Source: an uncultured Litorivicinus sp. (GTDB lineage Bacteria; Pseudomonadota; Gammaproteobacteria; Pseudomonadales; Litorivicinaceae). Taken from it: 64,000 nucleotides of DNA. Shown piece by piece: positions 51,297 through 58,255 of this stretch (its first letter is position 1; every line of letters begins with the position of its first letter). The notes under the pieces are model-generated. The model did not search any database. It worked only from the letters and a program-made list of their open reading frames with translations, and was not told the origin of the DNA. The stretch covers positions 124,001 through 188,000 of the forward strand of contig CACECO010000001.1 in the NCBI GenBank assembly GCA_902558075.1, written 5' to 3'. A program made the position numbers and the translations under genes.

Positions 51297-52090
51297 CCCT
51301 TGTAGTCCTTAGCGACACATTCACGGGCCAGCTGTTGTGCTTTGGAGATGTCTGCAGGCGTCATTCTTTCTGCGATTAGTTCTCTGTTGTAGGATGCGTT
51401 TTCGCCTCCTAATGATGCAGAGATGTTGAACCACATATGTGCATAGATATTGTCTTGTAACACTCCCTTTCCCTTGCCAAACATCACCCCTAGGTTTGAC
51501 TGCGCATCTGCATCCCCCTGTTCTGCCGAAAGGGTGTACCACTTCACTGCCGTCTTGTAGTCCTGTGGAACGCCATATCCATTTTCATGCTTCACCCCAA
51601 GATTATATTGCGCACCCGTATGCCCCTGTTCTGCCGCAAGGGTGTACCACTTCACTGCCGTCTTGTCGTCCTGTGGAACGCCATATCCATTTTCATACAT
51701 CACACCAAGATTATATTGCGCTCTGGCATGCTCCTGTTCTGCCGCAAGGGTGTACCACTTCACAGCTGTCTTGTAGTCCTGTGGAACGCCATATCCGTTG
51801 TCATACATCACCCCAAGATTATATTGCGCTTTAGCATCCCCCTGTTCTGCCGCAAGGGTTAACCACTTCGCAGCGGTCTTGTCGTTCTGTGGAACGCCAT
51901 ATCCATTGCGATACATCAATGCCAGATTATATTGCGCAACGGCACTCCCCTGTTCTGCGAGAGGTATCCATTCCTGCAGTGCAGTAGCAAAATCTCCGCT
52001 TTGTGCGGCGGTCAGTCCTTTCTGGAAATCCCCAGCAGAACTTGGCAAGGAGAGGGATAGGAGGATAAGGATTGATAACAGTTGTTTCAT
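51290..52090 (-). CDS. Secreted Sel1-like repeat protein
   Basis: 266 residues with a signal peptide (about 1-19, LSLSLPSSAG). Six Sel1-like repeats of 36 residues follow (core AQYNLGVMYENGYGVPQDDKTAVKWYTLAAEQG), almost identical at the DNA level in the middle four. Such alpha/alpha solenoids mediate protein-protein contacts, often in stress or envelope signalling. The C-terminus has a final degenerate repeat and ends CVAKDYKGC. First gene of an operon with the MORN protein and a 77-residue protein; divergent from the polymerase-like gene. Confidence 0.88.
   Translation of the reverse strand: MKQLLSILILLSLSLPSSAGDFQKGLTAAQSGDFATALQEWIPLAEQGSAVAQYNLALMYRNGYGVPQNDKTAAKWLTLAAEQGDAKAQYNLGVMYDNGYGVPQDYKTAVKWYTLAAEQEHARAQYNLGVMYENGYGVPQDDKTAVKWYTLAAEQGHTGAQYNLGVKHENGYGVPQDYKTAVKWYTLSAEQGDADAQSNLGVMFGKGKGVLQDNIYAHMWFNISASLGGENASYNRELIAERMTPADISKAQQLARECVAKDYKGC
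51490..51930 (-). repeat. Tandem 108-bp repeats inside the Sel1 gene
   Basis: The segment around CTGTGGAACGCCATATCCATT recurs every 108 bp (36 codons) in near-identical form about five times. The homogeneity points to recent duplication or gene conversion, and copy number may vary between strains. Confidence 0.85.
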
Positions 52091-52396
52091 ATCAATGTTT
52101 CTTTGATCTGGCAGATCTCAACCCGCTGATGTTTCTTGACGTAAAAGAGTACATCAGAGGACTTTTCAAAGCGATATGCGTATATCGTAAATAGTCAATT
52201 ACGGTACTTAAATAATTCTCAATATTAACAGCTACTTAAACCGGAAATCCCTTTTAAGATAAGGGCTTTTAGGTTAAACTATATCTATCTGGAATACCCA
52301 TAAGCCTTTGGCTCCAAACGTACTTAGTACGCAGACAAACCCTCTAGGAATTTCTTGCCAGCTGTCTGCATAAAATTATCTAAAGTAAAGAAGTCT
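52091..52396. promoter_or_regulatory. Divergent intergenic region with palindromes
   Basis: 306 nt between the Sel1 operon (leftward) and the polymerase-like gene (rightward), AT-rich. Two palindromes: CGATAT-GCGT-ATATCG at 52172-52187 and CGTACTTAGTACG at 52319-52331, the second about 65 nt before the polymerase ATG. They look like operator sites for a dimeric regulator, but no regulator gene is adjacent. A further hairpin-like CCCTTTTAAGATAAGGG lies near 52248. Confidence 0.4.
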
Positions 52397-53929
52397 ATGT
52401 CTAAAAACCATGTCTTTAAAACGGTCGTAGACCAACTCTCAATAGAATTAAATAACCGTTGTACTGAATACGGATTTAAGAAAAAAGTTACTTTAAAACT
52501 TTCCAATCTTAGACAGTCAGTCGAAGCCCTTATAGGACCTGTTCTCGTTGCAGAGAATAAGCACCCCGGGAGGGGATATGCTTCCATTCATCTAAATAAG
52601 AACTGGTATAGCAATTCCACGCGCTATAAGAAAAATCCCTCCTATCGTATCTTCGTAGAGAGAGCCTATCGTGGTCTACTCCATTTAGGGTATCTATCCC
52701 AAGCAAAAGCAGGGGTATCTTGTGGCTCTCGTGGTCTATATCTCACACGTTATAGGGCAACTCCCAACTTACTTAAACTTTTCGATTCCAAATCCCTCAC
52801 CGAACTTCCTGTTGTCTTCGCAGGACAGAGTGAGGTTAATGAAACCATCCGAGTTCAACATACTTATCAAAAACAAATACCCACCAACCAAGTGGATCAA
52901 TACGGACAACCTAAAACACGCACAGTGAAATATACAGAACTGATCGAGTACGAAGACACAGATCAAACCAATCAAATGCGTCACAACCTACAGCTGATCA
53001 ATAACCGAATCATGAATAAGTGGATCGATCTTGAGTTAAGTCAGGAGGAGTACACCAAGTTGGTTACACTGATGGCCAAGAGAAATAAAGATCATCTTGG
53101 AGAGAATCCCGACGATTTTCGCCCATTGATGCTGTCAAAGCTAAAGCTCTACCGTGTGTTTAATGATAGTGACTTTCAAACAGGTGGACGTTTTTATGGT
53201 GGCTGGTGGCAGGAAATACCATCGGAGTACAGAGACCGCATCGTGATTGATGGCAAAAGAACCGTACAGCTCGACTACTCTGGCTTACACCCGCATATTC
53301 TGTATCGCGAAAAGGGCCTTGAACTAGACGGTGATCCCTATGACATCGGCCTCACTCCGAACCGGAATACGGAGGACACGACTGGTTTCCGAAAAATGAT
53401 AAAGCAATGTTTTAACGCAATGCTTAACGCAGATAAGTGGATGCAACGGGCGCCACGAGGAAGCCAGCTGGGCCGCTATGGTGTCACTTGGAAACAGATC
53501 GTTAACGCGATAAAAGCAAAACATCCAGCGATTGCAGACCAGTTTTTTTCAGGAGCCGGATTGGGACTCCAACGGATAGATAGTGATCTCGCTGAAGAGA
53601 TCATGGTGACTTTAATCCAACGTTGCTCCGAAATTGTGGTTCTACCCGTACATGACAGTTTTATCGTCCATCATGGATATGAAACCGAACTTAGAGAGGC
53701 AATGGAAGATGCGTATCTTCAGAAATACGGAGCAATGCCGAAATTGAAGGCATCATATGAGATGCGTGTTGAGTCTACTGGTGTTCCTGACTTAGGAAGT
53801 TGGAATCACCAATCAGCGAACGACGATAGTTTAGTAGACTTGCTGGAGCTGTCTGAGAGCATCCCAAATGAGCGAAGGCTCAATCTTTTCCGATCACGAC
53901 CTTATTCAGCATCTACTGCCGTCATTTAA
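52397..53929 (+). CDS. Putative single-subunit (Pol A / T7 RNAP-like) polymerase, uncharacterised
   Basis: 510 residues. The C-terminal half carries the ordered motifs of family A-type polymerases: motif A QLDYSGLHPHILY (Asp293), motif B helix FRKMIKQCFNAML (Arg332, Lys336, spaced as in Pol I R754/K758 and T7 RNAP R627/K631), a QRIDSDLAEEIM segment like the Pol A/T7 stretch before motif C, and motif C VLPVHDSFIV (Asp420), which resembles T7 RNAP HDSFGT. The Pol I steric-gate Glu position is His298. No 3'-5' exonuclease motifs; the first 240 residues are unrecognised. The start at ATG 52397 is favoured over the track TTG 14 codons earlier. No gene nearby suggests a template or primer. Possibly a replication/primase protein of a mobile element or a defence polymerase; function unknown. 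Confidence 0.7.
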   Translation: MSKNHVFKTVVDQLSIELNNRCTEYGFKKKVTLKLSNLRQSVEALIGPVLVAENKHPGRGYASIHLNKNWYSNSTRYKKNPSYRIFVERAYRGLLHLGYLSQAKAGVSCGSRGLYLTRYRATPNLLKLFDSKSLTELPVVFAGQSEVNETIRVQHTYQKQIPTNQVDQYGQPKTRTVKYTELIEYEDTDQTNQMRHNLQLINNRIMNKWIDLELSQEEYTKLVTLMAKRNKDHLGENPDDFRPLMLSKLKLYRVFNDSDFQTGGRFYGGWWQEIPSEYRDRIVIDGKRTVQLDYSGLHPHILYREKGLELDGDPYDIGLTPNRNTEDTTGFRKMIKQCFNAMLNADKWMQRAPRGSQLGRYGVTWKQIVNAIKAKHPAIADQFFSGAGLGLQRIDSDLAEEIMVTLIQRCSEIVVLPVHDSFIVHHGYETELREAMEDAYLQKYGAMPKLKASYEMRVESTGVPDLGSWNHQSANDDSLVDLLELSESIPNERRLNLFRSRPYSASTAVI

Positions 53930-54033
53930 TTTACTGTTTCAACAGTCTGAAAATAATCTGATAATGAGAGAACTCGGTAGCTGGATTTACCTTCAACGCG
54001 TATCGAATTCGATGAATTGATAGGTGATACTCA

Positions 54034-54519
54034 ATGAACTCCAAATTAGTCTACATGTTCATCCTATTTCTGCTTGGCACAAATGAAGCAATCTCGTGTC
54101 AACCAGCGCCGAGCTATTTATACCCAGATTCGTTCTCAGGTTCCGGTCAGGAACGCGGAAACCCGTGTGCTAATCTTTATTATCCCTACCACCCCGACAT
54201 TTTCTATGCACGTATTTTAATACTTTTTCCGATTCTTTCGCTCCTTAGTTATGGATTGATTGTTTTATACCGCATTGTTCAACATCGAATCTTGAGTAAA
54301 AACAGATTAGCTAGCTTAAAACAATATCTGGCCATTACAGCGATACAGGTATTCGACCTAGCGTTGATCTCTTTAGGTTTATGCACAGCGATTTCTTTCT
54401 ATATTTGGTTTTTCGTCACTCCAACAGTCGTCGGTTTTGCTTTCGCTTATTTTGCGTTGGTGCTGTTTCGATGTTCATTATGTAAAACACAGCCTTTTTT
54501 GAGTTTTACGAGCCAGTAG
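54034..54519 (+). CDS. Hypothetical membrane protein, copy A of a duplicated pair
   Basis: 161 residues. N-terminal signal-like helix (MNSKLVYMFILFLLGTNEA), then three hydrophobic segments (about 63-82, 100-125, 127-150). No family recognised. Shares its first 16 residues, the LSYGLIVLYRIV and QYLAITAIQVFDLALI segments and its upstream DNA (TGATACTCAATGAACTC) with the next gene, so the two arose by tandem duplication and then diverged. Located behind the polymerase-like gene, 104 nt away. Confidence 0.6.
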   Translation: MNSKLVYMFILFLLGTNEAISCQPAPSYLYPDSFSGSGQERGNPCANLYYPYHPDIFYARILILFPILSLLSYGLIVLYRIVQHRILSKNRLASLKQYLAITAIQVFDLALISLGLCTAISFYIWFFVTPTVVGFAFAYFALVLFRCSLCKTQPFLSFTSQ

Positions 54520-54596
54520 AACTTAGGCAGTATTCATTGCTTAAACAAATTAACGCATTGTGTTTCGTGTTCAATAAATTGATCAGGTGATGCTCA

Positions 54597-55130
54597 ATGA
54601 ACTCAAAATTAGTCTGCATATTTATCCTATTGCTGCTTGGAACAAATAAAGCAGTAGCAACTTATATGACTATCCATAATTGGGAGGATGCCTTTGAGCG
54701 AAATATTGGTCCCTATGGATTACTGTCTTGGATTCACTCTTTGACCAGCCAACATTACCCCTTTTTCTATGCAGTCAGTTTAGTGACTGTTCCGACTTTA
54801 TTTGTTTTAGGTTACGGGCTGATTGTCATGGTGCGTTTTCTTCGAATCCGATACTTGTCTAACGATGCGTTCAATAACCAAAAACAGTATTTTACGATCA
54901 CTGGCATGCAAGTATTTGATCTTTTGTTAATCGCTTTATCGGTATCCACTTACCTCTGCACAACCTACGGCTATTGGTTATTACGCGACGCTACAATACG
55001 AGGAATTGCGACCACCTGTATGATCTTGGTGCTTGCTAGGTGTCTGATGCTGATGATTCAGGGGTTGTTCAAAATCTATCATTCGGTGAGAAAAAATCTT
55101 CATCCACTGAGCATGGAGAAAGACCAATGA
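54597..55130 (+). CDS. Hypothetical membrane protein, copy B of a duplicated pair
   Basis: 177 residues, paralogue of the preceding gene: same start MNSKLVCIFILLLLGTNKA, matching LGYGLIVMVRFL and QYFTITGMQVFDLLLIAL, and the same number of hydrophobic segments. Central loop differs (IHNWEDAFERNIGPYG). Function unknown. It is coupled by an ATGA overlap to the next membrane-protein gene, so at least these two are co-translated. Confidence 0.6.
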   Translation: MNSKLVCIFILLLLGTNKAVATYMTIHNWEDAFERNIGPYGLLSWIHSLTSQHYPFFYAVSLVTVPTLFVLGYGLIVMVRFLRIRYLSNDAFNNQKQYFTITGMQVFDLLLIALSVSTYLCTTYGYWLLRDATIRGIATTCMILVLARCLMLMIQGLFKIYHSVRKNLHPLSMEKDQ

Positions 55131-55534
55131 ATAGACTCTTGAACTGGCTCAAGCTCAGAATAGAAAAGTCACCCATCCGCTTTGTAATCATTGGAGGGCC
55201 TATTGCTTACGGGCTTGGCATGACGATACTCGCGTTAACTTTTATTCCAATTGCGCGAGACCCTTTGCAGCCGGATGTACTCTATGTCTTCTACTTAAAT
55301 ATGGCGATTGGTTCTAGTCTGCCCATTGCTTTTCATTGGTTCGTCGCAAGATATGAACGAAAAGCAGTCCTTGCACAAGTCATTGCACTCATCCCAGCTG
55401 TATTCCTGTTTGGCATCGTTTCCTTGGGGGCTGGGATGATTGGGGTAAAAACACAATCCTGCATTGAAGATCCTGAAACAGGTGAAGTCAGGGATTGCCA
55501 GTACGGCTTTAGATTAATTACTGATAATGACTGA
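55127..55534 (+). CDS. Hypothetical membrane protein
   Basis: 135 residues from MNRLLNWLKLRI; the track ORF starts 29 codons too early. Three hydrophobic segments (about 18-40, 50-70, 83-105) and a C-terminal tail with two Cys (QSCIEDPETGEVRDCQYG) that may form a disulfide loop. Not recognised. The ATG overlaps the previous stop, showing an operon with the duplicated pair. Confidence 0.6.
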   Translation: MNRLLNWLKLRIEKSPIRFVIIGGPIAYGLGMTILALTFIPIARDPLQPDVLYVFYLNMAIGSSLPIAFHWFVARYERKAVLAQVIALIPAVFLFGIVSLGAGMIGVKTQSCIEDPETGEVRDCQYGFRLITDND

Positions 55535-55733
55535 GGATCTGTGTGATCAGGGTCAATGATGCCCGCAGATTTGAAGAATATTGCCATTGCTGATCGGGGA
55601 ATAAAGCAAATCCGAGTATCAAAGAAATTTGAGGACATTTGCATGAGTAGAAAATCCATCTTCTGCAAATTTTGCTTGATTGTCTTTGGTGCTCTGTTGG
55701 CTGAACACAGATTTTGTTTGCTTAGGCGAGGGC

Positions 55734-56192
55734 ATGTGTAAAGTTATGTTGAGTTCGATAAAAAGTTTGTTTGATTCTGTAGCTACCGATACTAACTTAG
55801 AACCAAAAGTTGATATTACTCGCAAGATTTCAATCGTTCTAATGATTGAGGTAGCACTTTCTGATGGTAATTTTGACGAAACTGAGAGAGTCCAACTCGT
55901 TTCAACGATTACAAAAAAGTGGAAGCTAGCAAGGCCAGTAGTCAATGATTTAATAAATTTGGCCGAGCAACAACAAGACTTATCGATCTCATTATTTGAA
56001 CACACTCATGTAATCAATCAATGCTTGTCCAGAGAAGAAAAAATTGGTCTCGTTGATTGCTTATGGGAGATAGCGTTTGCTGATGGACGCGCAGATCATT
56101 TCGAAGAGAATACCATTCGTAAAATTGCTGATCTAATTTATGTCGAGCACAAGGACTTTATTAAAAGCAAAATCAGAGTACGTGACCACTAA
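55734..56192 (+). CDS. TerB-like (COG4103-type) protein
   Basis: 152 residues. Two halves each carry the helical TerB pattern with an acidic motif: MIEVALSDGNFDETERVQL and CLWEIAFADGRADHFEENTIRKIADLIYVEHKDFIKSK. The second is typical of small stand-alone TerB-family proteins. TerB folds bind metal and occur in tellurite, stress and defence contexts; the role here is unknown. The ATG at 55734 has AGG 7 nt upstream. Last intact gene before the integrase remnant. Confidence 0.75.
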   Translation: MCKVMLSSIKSLFDSVATDTNLEPKVDITRKISIVLMIEVALSDGNFDETERVQLVSTITKKWKLARPVVNDLINLAEQQQDLSISLFEHTHVINQCLSREEKIGLVDCLWEIAFADGRADHFEENTIRKIADLIYVEHKDFIKSKIRVRDH

Positions 56193-56368
56193 AAAGTCAT
56201 TTGAAGCGCTGATGGCAAAGGTATGGAATATGAGATCAAGCCCCGATGTGCTTACCTTGGAATTTACTATCAAGTGAAACGCAAATACGCCCTATCGTTT
56301 GATAATAATAAGGCAGACTTATTTATCTCGTGCGGGCTTAATATCAAATAAAAAGGAAGTTCCGGTTG

Positions 56369-56590
56369 TCATTCAGGACTTACTTGTAATCTTGGAATGT
56401 GATCCACCATCTCCCGTTTCTGTGCCAGCTCCAAACCTGAATAGTAGGTCCGGCCGAGTTCTGTTGCACTCGCGGTCGAACGATCATGCCCTGTGAGTTC
56501 AGATGCTTTGAGTTCACCAAACTTATTCACCAGATAGGTTGAAAATGCGTGCCGAAATGAGTGGAACACATATTTAGAGTCTTCTAACTC
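56369..56590 (-). pseudogene. Tyrosine recombinase (phage-type integrase) C-terminal remnant
   Basis: An open stretch of about 73 codons reads EDSKYVFHSFRHAFSTYLV, then ELTGHDRS and TYYSG, i.e. the HxxR box, the GH box and the catalytic Tyr of tyrosine recombinases. A TGA stop lies in frame right upstream (56593-56591) and the N-terminal two thirds of an integrase are absent. It supports integration of the island at the tmRNA gene followed by decay. Confidence 0.8.
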
Positions 56591-56779
56591 TCAAAATAGC
56601 ATCTAAAGTCGATGTGAGAGTCTCGCCTTCAGTTAATAACGTTTAGTTATCAGCGATTCTATAGAGATGGGCTTAAATAGTAGACTCTTAATCTTGTATT
56701 TTTGTCGACAAGAGGCTCGTTAATTTCGCGCGGGAACTCAATTGCTCTGGTACCACGCAGAACCTGATGTCTCAGTTGG
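56591..56779. other. Decayed DNA between integrase remnant and FkbM gene
   Basis: 189 nt without a credible ORF. Presumably former integrase or mobile-element DNA; no tmRNA 3' end copy (att) could be found in it. Confidence 0.3.
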
Positions 56780-57592
56780 CTAAGTAATATCGACATTTGA
56801 AGATAAAGCGTGTGAGACATACCAATCGTCTTGATTTGATAATGAAGTAAATACCCTTTGGTACCCGAATTTAGTTAAGTAAACGAAGATTTTTTCCCTA
56901 TTAATATTATTAAAATTATGTTCGACAGTAATGACGCCAATCTGATTTGTTGCCAGATTTATCGCTTCCAAGATCTCATATTCAGATCCTTCAGTATCCA
57001 AAGAAAGGTAATCGATCCTAGGCATATTAAATTTTGCCATCAACGTTACGATATTTATGCTTTCCTTTAACTTTTCGGTCCCTTGATTCTTTTTTCTTTT
57101 CCTGAAATGGGATTTGATCCCCGACAATTCTGGCGCATGATAATTGATAAATTCAACGTGTCCGACCGTTCCAGCCAGACATCCATGGAACCAATGACAC
57201 TCTCTTTTTTTGACTAACTCACGATCTCGCCAATAATCATTGGGTTCGACTAATACTCCGGACCATCCAAATTTTTGCTCTAGTAGAAACGTGTTGCTAG
57301 CTTGTTCACCGTCGCAAGCTCCAGCCTCGACGAATTGTCCTTGAAATGAAGGACCAAAAACACTTAACACAAAAATGTCTTGTGCGGTTTGGGATTTCGA
57401 ATCTTTAATAAGATTCTCCACAGTAACTTTGCTCAGAGAGGTCGAGTCCCATTTCGTCAGCAAATAGAACATATTTATACTTTTCTGAAGGTCACTGAAA
57501 TGCTGGCCAATCAAAGTCGATAGAATTTTTTTTGACAAACGGTTTATCACTTGTCTCAACTTCCATGTCATTGATGACTCCAAAGTTTTCAT
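56780..57592 (-). CDS. FkbM family methyltransferase
   Basis: 270 residues. The SAM-binding region FVEAGACDGEQASNTFLLE (about 86-104), then GVLVEPN and the family motif MPRIDYLSLDTEGSEYEILEAI (about 193-214) identify an FkbM-type O-methyltransferase. Such enzymes usually methylate sugars or natural products and occur in glycan clusters, but no glycan genes are nearby, so this one is isolated. It lies at the right part of the island and reads AT-richer than the flanking core. Confidence 0.85.
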   Translation of the reverse strand: MKTLESSMTWKLRQVINRLSKKILSTLIGQHFSDLQKSINMFYLLTKWDSTSLSKVTVENLIKDSKSQTAQDIFVLSVFGPSFQGQFVEAGACDGEQASNTFLLEQKFGWSGVLVEPNDYWRDRELVKKRECHWFHGCLAGTVGHVEFINYHAPELSGIKSHFRKRKKNQGTEKLKESINIVTLMAKFNMPRIDYLSLDTEGSEYEILEAINLATNQIGVITVEHNFNNINREKIFVYLTKFGYQRVFTSLSNQDDWYVSHALSSNVDIT

Positions 57593-57618
57593 GTCAGATC
57601 TACGGCACTTTATAACAT

Positions 57619-57656
57619 TAGTACTCAGTCATTAGTAACACTAGTACTCAGTCATT
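57619..57656. repeat. Short direct repeat, 23-bp period
   Basis: Two copies of TAGTACTCAGTCATT, 8 nt apart, just upstream of the FkbM gene start. Could be a regulator-binding pair or slippage product. Confidence 0.45.
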
Positions 57657-57783
57657 TCGCGATGAATGTTGGAGGTGCTGTATTTGGATTTGCAACAACT
57701 GGAGAGCTCATGTTGTCGCTTTTAAATAAATTGGTCCAGTAACAGTCACGGATGCCAAGCGTTGGCGCTCGTGGGGCGAGCTT

Positions 57784-57990
57784 GTGAACTTTTTCCAGCC
57801 TTTATGCCTATTCATCGAATGGTCCGTGAAGCTGGCATCTTTTGCAATGGCACGACTAGGATTTTATACAGTACAGAATTTCTATGAGAGCGTTGATGAA
57901 AACAGCCTACTGATATGTTTTCTCTGTTCAATTGGCTTTTATCTCGAGTATGACCCCAGAATTGTAGGGCTTGGTGACAACGACAGTTAA
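57784..57990 (+). CDS. Doubtful 68-residue hypothetical ORF
   Basis: GTG-started frame with one hydrophobic patch (FFQPLCLFIEWSVKLASFAMA). No ribosome-binding site and no known family. The frame is open for about 14 codons before the GTG (VTDAKRWRSWGEL), without a better start. Possibly the fragment of a larger lost gene. Confidence 0.2.
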   Translation: MNFFQPLCLFIEWSVKLASFAMARLGFYTVQNFYESVDENSLLICFLCSIGFYLEYDPRIVGLGDNDS

Positions 57991-58255
57991 ACGCAAGACT
58001 ATCGTTAATCTATAGAAACTTCCTTTTGAACTGAATCAAACACAATCAAATTCTTCCTCAACACAAATATTTACGCTACAGGATTTCAACATCGAATTGC
58101 GGCTGCAACACCGCTAGATCGAAACAAGAAAAAAACACCGACACTTGCGGCAAAAAATTAAAATGAAAATTGATTCCATTTTTTGAAAGCGGCGCCCAAT
58201 TTGTGCTATTGTCTCGCCGCGATGATCCCCTACGATTATTTTTTGGAGAGATACT

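Larger units (their letters stand above)
57593..58255. other. Long intergenic region before glcB
   Basis: About 660 nt. It holds a direct repeat TAGTACTCAGTCATT (57619-57633 and 57642-57656), a 68-codon ORF of doubtful reality, and the presumed glcB promoter. It probably marks the right boundary of the island. No tRNA or tmRNA fragment was seen. Confidence 0.5.

Noticed and set aside
51490-51930. Regular repeats that could suggest a CRISPR array
   Set aside because: The period is 108 bp with no unique spacers, and the repeats are coding (36-residue Sel1 units).
51439-52106. Long plus-strand ORFs opposite the Sel1 gene
   Set aside because: They are antisense shadows created by the 108-bp repeats; the minus-strand frame encodes a signal peptide and Sel1 repeats.
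56000-58255. attR copy of the tmRNA 3' end
   Set aside because: No recognisable duplicate of TTCAAATCCCGCCGTCTCC was seen by eye; it may have decayed or lie outside the window.
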